Source: Pseudoduganella buxea (GTDB taxonomy: Bacteria > Pseudomonadota > Gammaproteobacteria > Burkholderiales > Burkholderiaceae_D). Taken from it: 56,450 nt of DNA. Position numbers and translations under genes: made by a program. The stretch is from positions 1 to 56,450 of the forward strand of contig NZ_WNKZ01000034.1 in NCBI RefSeq assembly GCF_009720835.1, written 5' to 3'. Position 1 is the first letter of the stretch. Each line of letters opens with the position of its first letter. The notes under the pieces are model-generated. The model ran no database searches, had not been told where the DNA came from, and saw only the letters and a program-made list of their open reading frames with translations. This document shows positions 43,890 to 52,453 of the stretch, in pieces.

Positions 43890-45227
43890 TCAGTCGTGAT
43901 CGTCGCTGTCTTCCGCCGCCAGGCGCGGGATCACTTTCACCAGCAGGATGCGGGGGCCGTTCATCTTCTTCACCACCAGGTCGAAGCGATTGAAGCTTAC
44001 GCGCTGGCCCTGTTTCGGGATATCGCCCAGCTTGAGCATGATCAGGCCACCGACGGATTCGACTTCGTCCAGGCCCAGTTCCTCGTTCTCGATATCGATG
44101 CCCAGCATGCGTTCGAGCGAGAAGATGGGCAGGCTGGCCTTGCCGATCAGGGCGCCGTCCGGCTGCTTGAGCCAGTCGTTTTCGTTCAGGCGGAATTCGT
44201 CGTGGATCTCGCCCACCATTGCCCCCAGCAGGTTGTCCAGGGTCAAAAAGCCGATCGGGCGCTTGCCCTTCTCGCCGATCAGGGCGAAGTGGGGCGCGCC
44301 TTCGCGGAAACGCCGAAACAGGTCGATGGCCGGCGTGCGCGCCGAGAAGGTCTCCACCGGGCGCAGGAAGGACGTGAACGACGTGATGGGTTTTCCCGAC
44401 TGCTGGGCGAAGAACAGGTCCTTCAGGTGCACCATGCCGGGCACGGTGATGCCGTCCGCGTCGAAGTAGGGGTAGCGCGAGAAGCGGTTGCGCACTACCG
44501 TCTGCAGGTTCTCCTCGAGCGACTTGGTGGCGTACAGGGCGATCACCTCGTTAATCGGGCGCATCAGGTCCGACACGCGCAGCTGCGAAAAGTCCAGCGA
44601 ATGGGCCAGGATATTGCGTTCGTCCTTGTTGAAATGCTCGCCCGGCTGGCTGGTGCGCAGGATCAGTTTCAATTCGTCCGTCGAATAGTGGGCATCGTGG
44701 CCGCCCGCGCCGTGCAGGCCGGCCAGCTTGAGCACCATGTTGGCGCTCTGGTTGAGCAGCCAGATGGCCGGGTACATCATCCAGTAGAAGGCGTACAGCG
44801 GCAGCGCGCTCCACACGCCCACCACTTCGGGCAGGCGGATCGCCAGCGACTTCGGGGCCAGTTCGCCCACGACGATGTGCAGGAAGGAGATGGTGACGAA
44901 GGCGAAGATGAAGGAAATCGTGTGGATCACTTCCGGCGACGTGATGCCGATGGCGGCCAGCAGCGGCTCGAGCAGGCTCGCGAAGGCCGGCTCGCCGATC
45001 CAGCCCAGGCCCAGCGACGCGAGCGTGATGCCCAGCTGGCAGGCCGACAGGTAGGCGTCGAGCTCACCGTGCACTTTTTCGAGGATGCGCCCTTTCAGCC
45101 CCTGCGTCTTGGCGATGGCGCGCACGCGGGTGCGGCGCAAGGTGACAATGCCGAATTCGGCGGCGACGAAGAAACCGTTGAGGGCGACAAGCAGGAAGGC
45201 AAGCAGGACAAGCAGGAGGTTGTGCAT
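43890..45227 (-). CDS. CNNM/CorC-type hemolysin-family membrane protein
   Basis: This 445-residue protein has an N-terminal DUF21 (CNNM) membrane domain (about 1-190) with NGFFVAAEFGIVTLRRTRVRAI and GELAPKSLAIRLPE. Two CBS domains follow (MRPINEVIALYA and LFRRFREGAPHFALIGEKGK), then a C-terminal CorC/HlyC transporter-associated domain (VESVGGLIMLKLGDIPKQG). Such proteins function in magnesium or cobalt efflux despite the hemolysin name. ATG at 45227 follows AGGAGG. It lies 97 bases after the NhaR-like gene on the same strand. Confidence 0.92.
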   Translation of the reverse strand: MHNLLLVLLAFLLVALNGFFVAAEFGIVTLRRTRVRAIAKTQGLKGRILEKVHGELDAYLSACQLGITLASLGLGWIGEPAFASLLEPLLAAIGITSPEVIHTISFIFAFVTISFLHIVVGELAPKSLAIRLPEVVGVWSALPLYAFYWMMYPAIWLLNQSANMVLKLAGLHGAGGHDAHYSTDELKLILRTSQPGEHFNKDERNILAHSLDFSQLRVSDLMRPINEVIALYATKSLEENLQTVVRNRFSRYPYFDADGITVPGMVHLKDLFFAQQSGKPITSFTSFLRPVETFSARTPAIDLFRRFREGAPHFALIGEKGKRPIGFLTLDNLLGAMVGEIHDEFRLNENDWLKQPDGALIGKASLPIFSLERMLGIDIENEELGLDEVESVGGLIMLKLGDIPKQGQRVSFNRFDLVVKKMNGPRILLVKVIPRLAAEDSDDHD

Positions 45228-45324
45228 AGAACGCACTGGAAGCGGGTAGTTGAAAGCATCATCTTATCCGACCTGGGCCGCTGCCAGCGCGAATTAGGCC
45301 TTTTGGCCGGCCCTGGCAGCCGAT

Positions 45325-46227
45325 TCAGGCAGCGAACAGGCCGCTGTTGGCTGTCAGGATGGCTTCCACGGCCGGGTGGCGGATGCGCCGTTCGCTTGAC
45401 AGCGCGTAGAACTGTTCGCGCAGTTCCGGCGCGCCGCCCACGGGCACGGCATTGAACTGGCCGCGCAGATCCTGTTCCAGGCCGGCCGGCGCGAAGAACA
45501 GGCCGCGCCCGTCCCGCCCGAAGGTGTTGAGCATGGCGTTGTCCTCGAATTCGCCGACGATGTCGGGCCGCACCTCGTGCTTGAGCAGCCACTCGTCGAT
45601 ACGGCCGCGCAGCGCGTTGTTCCGCGTCGGCAGCAGCATCGGCGCGCCCGTCAGGCTGCGCGGGAAGTTGCGCCCGTACTTGCGCGCCAGCGGGGCGGTA
45701 CCGAACAGCATCATCTCGCTTTCCCCCAGCAAGTGGCTGAACACGCGCAGGCTGGCCGTGGCGCGCACGGTGCGGTCCGTCAGCACCACATCGAGCTTGT
45801 GCAGCGCCAGGTCGGCCAGCAGCGTTTCGAATTCGCGCTCCACGCAGATGAGCTTTACGGGAGCGTCGATGCCGAAGGCCGCCTGCAGCAGGCGGTTGGC
45901 GATCAGCTTGGGCAGCGAGTCGGAAATGCCCACCGTCAGGCGCGTGCGGCCCACGTCGGCCTCGTTCAGCGCTTCCTGCATGCGGTCGCCCAGCTCGAAG
46001 ATCTGCTCGGCATAGGTCAGGGCCACGCGGCCCGCGTCGGTGGGCACGAGGCGCCGGCCCTGCTGGGTCAACAGCGACTTGCCGAGCGATTGCTCCAGCG
46101 CGGCCAGCTGCGTGCTGACAGTCTGGATGGCCAGGCCGAGGCGCTCGGCGGCCCGGGTAACGCTGCCTTCGGCGGCCACGACGCGAAAGAAATACAGGTG
46201 GCGAAAATTGATTCCGGTGGCTTTCAT
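45325..46227 (-). CDS. NhaR-like LysR-family regulator
   Basis: This 300-residue protein begins with INFRHLYFFRVVAAEGSVTRAAERLGLAIQTVSTQL in segments, an NhaR-type start and helix-turn-helix. The substrate-binding domain includes LTVGISDSLPKLIANRLLQ and a late DGRGLFFAPAGLEQDL, again like NhaR, the Na+-responsive activator of the nhaA antiporter gene. No nhaA is in this window. It is divergent from the DUF475 gene over 112 bases and upstream of the CorC-type gene, so either may be a target. Confidence 0.88.
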   Translation of the reverse strand: MKATGINFRHLYFFRVVAAEGSVTRAAERLGLAIQTVSTQLAALEQSLGKSLLTQQGRRLVPTDAGRVALTYAEQIFELGDRMQEALNEADVGRTRLTVGISDSLPKLIANRLLQAAFGIDAPVKLICVEREFETLLADLALHKLDVVLTDRTVRATASLRVFSHLLGESEMMLFGTAPLARKYGRNFPRSLTGAPMLLPTRNNALRGRIDEWLLKHEVRPDIVGEFEDNAMLNTFGRDGRGLFFAPAGLEQDLRGQFNAVPVGGAPELREQFYALSSERRIRHPAVEAILTANSGLFAA

Positions 46228-46339
46228 CAGAGTGTGACGTTCCTGTTTTTACGAAGTTAAGTTCCGATTATCTTCTATTTTTCAAAACCCGCAAGTTGAT
46301 TACACTGCTGGTCATTGATTAATAACAAAGGAATTCGGG

Positions 46340-47389
46340 ATGAAGCACTTCAGGATGTCGTTCCTGGTCTCCTTCGTCTGCCTGGCAGTGGCAGCGTGGT
46401 GGGGTTGGGAAAAGGGTGGTTTGACGGGGGCATTGTCCGCATTGGGCATCGCGGTGATCTTGAGCGTCATGGAAGTGTCGCTGTCGTTCGATAACGCGGT
46501 GGTCAACGCGTCCGTACTGAAGACATGGGATGAGTTCTGGCAGAAGCTGTTCCTGGGTATCGGCATCATCATCGCCGTCTTCGGCATGCGCCTGCTGTTC
46601 CCGCTGGTGATCGTGGCCGTCGCGGCCGACATCGGCCTGACGGAAGTGTGGACGCTGGCACTGAACAACCCTGACGAGTATTCGCGTCACCTGACCAACC
46701 ACCACGCGGAAGTGGCGGCCTTCGGCGGCATGTTCCTGCTGCTGGTCTTCCTGAACTTCCTGCTCGACCATGAGAAGGAAATGCACTGGCTGGGCAACGT
46801 CGAGAAGAAACTGGGTTCGCTGGGCAAGGTCTCGTCGATCTCCGTGATGGTGGCCCTGGGCGTGCTGCTGGGTAGCCTGAGCCTTGTCGAGGAAGCGCAG
46901 AAGTTCGTCGTGCTGATCTCCGGCCTGTGGGGTGTGCTGATCTACGTCGGCGTCGATGCGATCTCGAACTTCCTGGAAAAAGAGGAAGAGGGCGGCTCGA
47001 ACGTGGGCGATATGGTCAAGAAGGGCGGTATCGGCGGCTTCCTGTACCTGGAAGTGCTGGATGCTTCGTTCAGCTTCGACGGCGTGATCGGCGCGTTCGC
47101 CATCACCAAGGACGTCGTGATCATCATGCTGGGCCTGGCGATCGGTGCGATGTTCGTGCGTTCGATGACGGTCTACCTGGTCCACAAGGGCACGCTCGAC
47201 CAGTACGTCTACCTGGAGCACGGCGCGCACTATGCGATCGGTATCCTGGCAGTGATCATGTTGGCGAGTATGAAGTTCCATATTCCCGAGATCTTCACCG
47301 GCCTGATTGGCGTGGCCTTCATCGTCGCCTCGCTGTGGTCCTCGGTAAGGTACCGCAAGCAGCAGGCCGCGATGGCGGTGCCGGCGTAA
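46340..47389 (+). CDS. DUF475/TerC-like integral membrane protein
   Basis: This 349-residue protein has about nine hydrophobic helices with acidic membrane motifs of the TerC superfamily: VMEVSLSFDNAVVNASVL near the start and LEVLDASFSFDGVIGAFAIT in the second half, both with Asp-Asn/Gly pairs. DUF475 proteins co-occur with tellurium-resistance genes and probably export metal ions, perhaps manganese. AAAGGAATTCGGG precedes the ATG. Two TerD genes and a TIGR00266 gene follow on the same strand after a 181-base spacer. Confidence 0.9.
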   Translation: MKHFRMSFLVSFVCLAVAAWWGWEKGGLTGALSALGIAVILSVMEVSLSFDNAVVNASVLKTWDEFWQKLFLGIGIIIAVFGMRLLFPLVIVAVAADIGLTEVWTLALNNPDEYSRHLTNHHAEVAAFGGMFLLLVFLNFLLDHEKEMHWLGNVEKKLGSLGKVSSISVMVALGVLLGSLSLVEEAQKFVVLISGLWGVLIYVGVDAISNFLEKEEEGGSNVGDMVKKGGIGGFLYLEVLDASFSFDGVIGAFAITKDVVIIMLGLAIGAMFVRSMTVYLVHKGTLDQYVYLEHGAHYAIGILAVIMLASMKFHIPEIFTGLIGVAFIVASLWSSVRYRKQQAAMAVPA

Positions 47390-47401
47390 GGACGTGGTAA
47401 C

Positions 47402-47489
47402 GGGGCGGCGTGAATGCCGGCCCCAAGGTAGGAAACGGGCGGCACCGCCGCCCCAACGTAAGAAAGGGGCGACAACGCTCCGTAACGAA
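47402..47489 (+). repeat. Three degenerate ~30-base hairpin modules before terD
   Basis: Each module has a GC stem followed by a purine-rich linker. The second holds a perfect stem gggcggc/gccgccc at 47437-47453. The linkers ccccaaggtaggaaac (47421) and ccccaacgtaagaaag (47451) recur 30 bases apart. A third, weaker stem (ggggcg/cgctcc) follows. The tract may end the DUF475 transcript or mark a recent duplication. Confidence 0.6.
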
Positions 47490-47570
47490 TCACGGCGCGC
47501 TCAAGACACCAGCCCGTCGTGTGTGCAAGTGGGTGTCTCTTTTAACGATAAAACCGAAGGAGTATCAATC

Positions 47571-48146
47571 ATGGCAATCAGTCTGCAAAAAGGCGGCAAC
47601 GTCAACCTGAGCAAGGAAGCTCCCGGCCTGACCCAACTGACGGTCGGCCTGGGCTGGGATGCACGCAGCAGCGACGGCGCCGCGTTCGATATCGACAGCT
47701 CGGCATTCCTGCTCAAGACGGACGGCAAGGTTCGCGCCGACCAGGACTTCATCTTCTACAACAACCTGAAATCGACCGACGGCTCCGTGGAGCACTCGGG
47801 CGACAATCGCACCGGCGTGGGCGAGGGCGACGACGAAACCGTGCGTATCGACCTGTCCCGTGTGCCGCCTGAAGTCGAGCGCATCGCCGTCTGCGTGACG
47901 ATCCACGATGCCGATTCGCGCCGCCAGAACTTCGGCCAGGTGCAGAAGGCCTTCATCCGCTGCGTCAACAGCGCCACCAACCAGGAAGTGGCCCGCTACG
48001 ACCTGTCCGAAGACGGCTCGGCCGAAACGGCGATGGTGTTCGGCGAAGTCTATCGCAACGGCGCCGATTGGAAGTTCAAGGCCGTCGGCCAGGGCTACAA
48101 GGGCGGCCTGGGCGCGCTGGCTTCGTCGTTCGGCGTTTCGGTATAA
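47571..48146 (+). CDS. TerD-family protein (first copy)
   Basis: This 191-residue protein has the TerD fold: ISLQKGGNVNLSKEAPGLTQLTVGLGWD, then SGDNRTGVGEGDDET, the acidic calcium-binding loop, and FGQVQKAFIRCVN with a final FKAVGQGYKGGLGALASSFGV. TerD domain proteins bind Ca2+ and belong to the Ter stress module linked to tellurite, phage and metal resistance. A strong GAAGGAG precedes the ATG. The TIGR00266 gene starts three bases after its stop. Confidence 0.94.
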   Translation: MAISLQKGGNVNLSKEAPGLTQLTVGLGWDARSSDGAAFDIDSSAFLLKTDGKVRADQDFIFYNNLKSTDGSVEHSGDNRTGVGEGDDETVRIDLSRVPPEVERIAVCVTIHDADSRRQNFGQVQKAFIRCVNSATNQEVARYDLSEDGSAETAMVFGEVYRNGADWKFKAVGQGYKGGLGALASSFGVSV

Positions 48147-48149
48147 GCC

Positions 48150-48848
48150 ATGCCGACCTTTACCGTGACGGGGGACGTCGATCCCTTCCTGCACGTGTCG
48201 ATGCGGCAGGGCGAGAAGATCTACTGCGAATCGAACGCGATGGTGATGATGGAATCGGCGCTCGAGCTGAAGGGACGCATGAGCGGCGGCATCGGTGCCG
48301 CCCTGATGCGCACCTTCGCCAACGGCGAATCGTTCTTCCAGCAGCATATCGAAGCGGTAAAGGGCGACGGCGACTGCCTGTTGTCGCCGACCTTGCCCGG
48401 CGCGATGCAGGTGGTCGATGTCGGCCAGCGCCAGTACATGCTCAGTGACGGCGCCTTTGTCGCCGCCACGTCGGGCGTGGACCTGAAGGTGCGCACGCAG
48501 AACGTCGGCAACGCACTGTTCGGGCAGAGCGGTGGATTCTTCATCACCGAGACGACCGGCAGCGGCCAGCTGGTGGTGTCGGGCTTCGGTTCGATGTCGC
48601 AGCTGGAAGTGGAACCGGGCAAGGACATCGTCATCGACAACGCCCACGTGGTCTGCTGGGACAGCGCGCTGCGCTATGAAATCTCGGTGACGACGAACCA
48701 GAGCGGCGGCTTCCTGGGCAACCTGGTGAACAGTGTCACCAGCGGCGAAGGGATGGTGCTGCGCTTCTCGGGCGCCGGCAAGGTGCTGGTCTGCTCGCGC
48801 AACCGCGACACGTTCGTCGCATGGCTCAACAAGGGCCGCCAGGCATAA
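48150..48848 (+). CDS. TIGR00266 (AIM24) family protein
   Basis: This 232-residue beta-rich protein fits the TIGR00266/AIM24 family: FLHVSMRQGEKIYCESNAMVMME at the start, the GGIGAALMRTFANGESFFQQHIEA motif and a C-terminal SGEGMVLRFSGAGKVLVCSRN. Relatives are often encoded beside TerD genes and are predicted components of the membrane-linked Ter complex. Its biochemical activity is not known. It lies three bases after the first terD gene and 47 bases before the second, so the three are almost surely co-transcribed. Confidence 0.92.
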   Translation: MPTFTVTGDVDPFLHVSMRQGEKIYCESNAMVMMESALELKGRMSGGIGAALMRTFANGESFFQQHIEAVKGDGDCLLSPTLPGAMQVVDVGQRQYMLSDGAFVAATSGVDLKVRTQNVGNALFGQSGGFFITETTGSGQLVVSGFGSMSQLEVEPGKDIVIDNAHVVCWDSALRYEISVTTNQSGGFLGNLVNSVTSGEGMVLRFSGAGKVLVCSRNRDTFVAWLNKGRQA

Positions 48849-48895
48849 GCAGTACGGGAGGGGCACGTCCCCTTCCGCAATCGAGGAGGTATGAA

Positions 48896-49477
48896 ATGTC
48901 AGTGAATTTGACGAAGGGCCAGAAGATTTCTCTGGACAAGGAAGCCGGCGCCACCCTGACCCGCGTGGTCATGGGCCTGGGCTGGGATGCCGTGAAGAGC
49001 AAGGGTTTCATGGGCTTCGGCGCCAAGAGCGCCGACGTCGACCTGGACGCCTCGTGCGTGCTGTTCGATGACACCAACAAGCCGCTCGACGTGGTCTGGT
49101 TCCGCCAGCTCAAGAGCCGCGACGGCAGCGTGTCGCACTCGGGCGACAACCGCACCGGCGCCGGCGACGGCGACGACGAACAGGTCACCGTCAACCTGCA
49201 GCAGGTGCCGCCGAACGTGAAGAGCATCGTCTTCACCGTGAACAGCTTCACGGGCCAGAGCTTCGCCCAGGTGGAGAACGCCTACTGCCGCCTGATCAAC
49301 GCGGACAACAACAAGGAAGTGGCGCGCTTCAACCTGTCCGTGCAGGGCAACCACAATGCCCAGCTGATGGCCAAGCTGTACCGCCACAACGGCGAGTGGA
49401 AGATGCATGCGATCGGCGAGAACGGCGCCGGCCGCACCTTCGACGAACTGATGCCGCAGATCGCGCAGCACCTGTAA
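48896..49477 (+). CDS. TerD-family protein (second copy)
   Basis: This 193-residue protein repeats the TerD pattern: VNLTKGQKISLDKEAGATLTRVVMGLGWD in segments, SADVDLDASCVLFD, the loop SGDNRTGAGDGDDEQV, and FAQVENAYCRLIN. It differs enough from the first copy (for example an extra KSKGFMGFGAK insertion) to be a separate TerD/TerZ-type subunit rather than a recent duplicate. A GAGGAGGT site stands before it, best spaced for ATG at 48891 or 48896; family alignment favours 48896. A GC-rich terminator follows. Confidence 0.93.
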   Translation: MSVNLTKGQKISLDKEAGATLTRVVMGLGWDAVKSKGFMGFGAKSADVDLDASCVLFDDTNKPLDVVWFRQLKSRDGSVSHSGDNRTGAGDGDDEQVTVNLQQVPPNVKSIVFTVNSFTGQSFAQVENAYCRLINADNNKEVARFNLSVQGNHNAQLMAKLYRHNGEWKMHAIGENGAGRTFDELMPQIAQHL

Positions 49478-49483
49478 TCGCAC

Positions 49484-49507
49484 CGGGGCGCCGCGCGCGG
49501 CGCCCCG
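49484..49507 (+). terminator. GC-rich perfect hairpin after the ter genes
   Basis: The arms cggggcgccgc and gcggcgccccg form an 11-bp stem around a two-base centre, seven bases past the terD stop. CTTTG follows, so the T tract is poor but the stem is very stable. Confidence 0.7.
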
Positions 49508-49515
49508 CTTTGCGC

Positions 49516-49585
49516 TATCGAACGGGCGTTATCGAAGCAGTTTTATCGAATCGGCTTTACCGAACCGGCTTTACCGAATTTGCAG
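49516..49585 (+). repeat. Five tandem 14-base repeats
   Basis: Units starting with tatcgaa or taccgaa begin at 49516, 49530, 49544, 49558 and 49572, exactly 14 bases apart. The second half of each unit varies (cgggcgt, gcagttt, tcggctt, ccggctt, tttgcag). The tract sits between the ter terminator and a small membrane protein gene. Confidence 0.8.
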
Positions 49586-49719
49586 CATGTACCGGGTTTC
49601 ACCCGCGCCTGCCCCATGGCGCGCTTCCCTTTGCGGTGGTCCAGGCAACTGGCCCACCGCTTTTTTTTGCGCTTTTGCGGTATGCTGCGCCACTTCGCCA
49701 CCACCTCGCCACAGCCCGC

Positions 49720-50016
49720 ATGAAACTCCTGCAAGCCCTGTTCCTGCTGGCCGCCTTTCTCTGCATTCTGTGGGGCCCCGCCGTCGTGATCGCGCGCCGC
49801 CAGATGCGGCGCGGCCAATACGGCGGCGCGCGCCACCTGCGCTTCGTCCTGCCGGCCCAGGTATTGCTGGTGCTGGGCCTGGCGGCCACGGGCGAATGGA
49901 TCGACGCGGGCAACCCGGCCGCGATGCTGGTGGGCGTGATCGCGGCTACCAGCGCGCTGGGCGCGCTGGCCATGCAGGGGCTCAATGCGCTGGGGCGCTG
50001 GCGCCGGCGACCATGA
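49720..50016 (+). CDS. Small membrane protein of unknown function
   Basis: This 98-residue protein has an N-terminal helix (LLQALFLLAAFLCILWGPAVVIARR), a basic loop with RRGQYGGARHLR, and two further hydrophobic parts (FVLPAQVLLVLGLAA and AAMLVGVIAATSALGALAM). I recognise no family. Codon use is GC-rich like its neighbours, which supports it as a gene. No good ribosome binding site is seen before the ATG at 49720. It converges with phoX across a shared hairpin. Confidence 0.6.
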   Translation: MKLLQALFLLAAFLCILWGPAVVIARRQMRRGQYGGARHLRFVLPAQVLLVLGLAATGEWIDAGNPAAMLVGVIAATSALGALAMQGLNALGRWRRRP

Positions 50017-50020
50017 AAAA

Positions 50021-50042
50021 AAGCCCGCTTCGCAGCGGGCTT
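50021..50042 (-). terminator. Terminator shared by phoX and the small membrane gene
   Basis: The arms aagcccgct and agcgggctt enclose a four-base loop. On the minus strand a run of seven T follows, a proper intrinsic terminator for phoX; on the plus strand the tail is weak. Confidence 0.8.
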
Positions 50043-50064
50043 CGTGTCTTACGCGAAGGCGTCG

Positions 50065-52323
50065 TCAGGTGCCGATGCGGCCGCCGTCGTTCTTCGTGAT
50101 GACGATGGTTGCCGAGCGGGGACGCTTGCCGGCGCCGTAGCCGGCGTTGCTTGGCCACTGGCTGGTGTACTTGCTTGGATCGGCGATATTGGCCAGCGAC
50201 GTGTTTTCACCCGGGTGCTGGATGTTGACGAACAGCGCCTTGCCATCCGGCGTTTCCGTGATGCCGGTGATTTCCGAACCCACCGGGCCGACCAGGAAGC
50301 GCTTGAGCGTGTCGGCGCTGGCCTTCTTGCCCACGAAGGTATCGACGGCCAGCTTGCTGCCGTCGGCCTTGTCGTAGGTCAGCGTGGTCTTGGCGCCGTC
50401 GCCCACCTGGCCCGGCAGGGCGGCCAGCATCATGCAGTTGGTGACGTCCGTGTAGGCGCCGTCATCGGTCTGGATCCAGCAGATGCCGGTGCTCTTCAGG
50501 AATGCCAGGCCGTCCGGGCTGGAGAAGTCCTGGTCCGCCGTCAGCGAGGACAGGTTGATCTTGGTCGCGTCGGCGCCGCTTTCCGCGCCGAACAGGTAGA
50601 CGTCCCACGTGAAGCTGGTGGCGGCCGCGGCGCCCGTGCCTTCCTTGAAGCGGATGATATGGCCGTTCGGGTTGCCGTTCTGCGCGCTGCTGCCCTTCAT
50701 GTCCGTGTAGGCACGCGGGTTGGCCGAATCCGGCGGCAGCTGCGACGAGCCCGTGGCGTTGACGTTGCGGTTCGAGTTGTTCGTCAGCGTGTAGTAGATC
50801 TCGCCGTTGGCCGGGTTCACCGAGCACCATTCCGGACGGTCCATCTTCGTCGCGCCCACCGCGTCGGCGGCCAGGCGGGCATTGACCATCACGTCGGCCA
50901 GGTCGGCGAACTTGTAGGCGGCGTAGGCCTGGATCTGCGGGTGGCTCGGCGACAGCTCGATCCACTGGCCGGTGCCGTCAGAGTTCAGCTTGGCCACGTA
51001 CAGCTTGCCCGAGTCCAGATACTTGTCGCCGGTGGCGATGCGGTCCGCCGGCGTGGCATCCGCGGCCGACCACGCGGTGGCCGAGACGAACTTGTAGATG
51101 TATTCGTTGCGCGAGTCGTCGCCCATGTACACGGCCAGCGGCTGGCCGGCGGTGACGACGCCGAAGGCGGCGCTTTCATGGGCGAAGCGGCCCAGGGCGC
51201 TGCGCTTCTTGGCCGGCTTGGTCTTGTCGTACGGGTCGACTTCGATGATGTAGCCCTGGCCGTTCATCTCGTTGCGGTAGTCGTCGCTGCCGTTGGTCGA
51301 GGTGCCCTTCTTGCTGATGTCCCAGCGCTGGTACTTGTCGTCCGTGCCGCCCGTTTCCCAGCCGTGGCGCGACGTGGCGCCCTGGTTGCGGCCGTAGCGG
51401 CGCAGCGAAGCGACGCTCTTGTCGTTGCCGCGCGCGGCATCGTCGGTTGCCGAGCGGACGAAGTAGCCGGACCAGTTTTCCTCGCCCGACAGGTAGGTGC
51501 CCCATGGCGTACGGCCATTGCCGCAGTTGTTCAGGGTGCCGCGGGTGCGCGTGCCGTCCGGCGAGAACTTCGTGACCAGGAGCGGATTGCCGCGTGCCGG
51601 CCCGCCGATTTCCACTGCCGTCAGCGGCGTGATGCGGCGGTTGAACGTGGAATCGATGACGGTGGCCCAGCTGGTGCCCGTCTTTTTCACTTCGACGACG
51701 CTGATGCCGTGCAGCGCCATTTCCTTGTCCACTTCCGTGCCCGGGCGCGGCAGGCTCGTGGTGCCGCCGTTGACGTGGATGAAGTGGGACGACAGCTTCT
51801 CGTCCGTGGTCGCTTCGTGGTTCACGGCCAGCACGCCGCGGTCGGACGCCGTCGTCGAAGGCGTGCCGGTGCCGGACAGGGCGAAGAATTCCATGCCGTC
51901 GTGGTGGTCGCCCGCGCGGTTGTCGAAATCGGTGTCGGTGCCGTCGTTCTTGTAGGCCGGCGTTGCCGCGCGCAGCGGATCGCCCAGGCCGTAGATGACG
52001 GTGGCGGTGTAACCGGCCGGCACGCTGACGGCGTCGGCCAGGCTTTTCGGCACGGCGGCAAAGGCCAGCAGTTTTTCAGCCGACACCGGCGGGGTCGGGG
52101 TCGTCACCGGTGGCACGACGGCCACCGGGTCGTCGTCGGAACCGCCGCAGCCGGCCAGGCCCATGCCGCCCAGTACCGCGCTCGCCGCCGTGGCGAAGCC
52201 GCCGCGCAGCATATTGCGGCGGCTCAGGCGGGCGCCGAGTACGGTGTTGAAGTGGTTCGCATCCTTGCTGTCGGTGTCGTCCGCCATGGTGGGCGTGAGC
52301 GTCAAGTCGTTCGGCTTGTTCAT
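50065..52323 (-). CDS. phoX: PhoX-family alkaline phosphatase, Tat-exported
   Basis: This 752-residue protein has a Tat signal with the twin-arginine motif SRRNMLRG (about 34-41), a hydrophobic core and a lipobox-like LAGCGG. A long PhoX (DUF839) beta-propeller region follows, with VLAVNHEATTDEK, GNGRTPWGTYLSGEENWSGYF in segments, VEVDPYDKT and CQWIQTDDG-like CWIQTDDGAYTD. PhoX is a monomeric, Ca2+- and Fe-dependent phosphomonoesterase that releases phosphate outside the cytoplasm. A Pho box lies 55 bases upstream, so control by PhoB is likely. Confidence 0.93.
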   Translation of the reverse strand: MNKPNDLTLTPTMADDTDSKDANHFNTVLGARLSRRNMLRGGFATAASAVLGGMGLAGCGGSDDDPVAVVPPVTTPTPPVSAEKLLAFAAVPKSLADAVSVPAGYTATVIYGLGDPLRAATPAYKNDGTDTDFDNRAGDHHDGMEFFALSGTGTPSTTASDRGVLAVNHEATTDEKLSSHFIHVNGGTTSLPRPGTEVDKEMALHGISVVEVKKTGTSWATVIDSTFNRRITPLTAVEIGGPARGNPLLVTKFSPDGTRTRGTLNNCGNGRTPWGTYLSGEENWSGYFVRSATDDAARGNDKSVASLRRYGRNQGATSRHGWETGGTDDKYQRWDISKKGTSTNGSDDYRNEMNGQGYIIEVDPYDKTKPAKKRSALGRFAHESAAFGVVTAGQPLAVYMGDDSRNEYIYKFVSATAWSAADATPADRIATGDKYLDSGKLYVAKLNSDGTGQWIELSPSHPQIQAYAAYKFADLADVMVNARLAADAVGATKMDRPEWCSVNPANGEIYYTLTNNSNRNVNATGSSQLPPDSANPRAYTDMKGSSAQNGNPNGHIIRFKEGTGAAAATSFTWDVYLFGAESGADATKINLSSLTADQDFSSPDGLAFLKSTGICWIQTDDGAYTDVTNCMMLAALPGQVGDGAKTTLTYDKADGSKLAVDTFVGKKASADTLKRFLVGPVGSEITGITETPDGKALFVNIQHPGENTSLANIADPSKYTSQWPSNAGYGAGKRPRSATIVITKNDGGRIGT

Positions 52324-52361
52324 TGCTGGGTCCTATGCCTGGTGGGTTACAAAACGACCGG

Positions 52362-52395
52362 ATTGTAGTGGTGGAAAATGACCGGTTGATGACCA
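52362..52395 (-). promoter_or_regulatory. Pho box and -10 element of phoX
   Basis: On the minus strand TGGTCAT and CGGTCAT are separated by four bases (52395-52378), the 11-base periodicity of the PhoB site consensus CTGTCAT-N4-CTGTCAT (five and six of seven matches). TACAAT follows after ten bases (52367-52362), the usual spacing of a PhoB-activated promoter. Confidence 0.7.
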
Positions 52396-52453
52396 AACGA
52401 TATCTTGGTGAATCGTTTGTTATCGTGTTGTAAGCCATTGGCACGGCCGGGAA

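Noticed and set aside
47402..47585. Possible CRISPR-like repeat tract
   Set aside because: Only two or three degenerate units with no distinct spacers and no cas genes; better described as hairpin modules.
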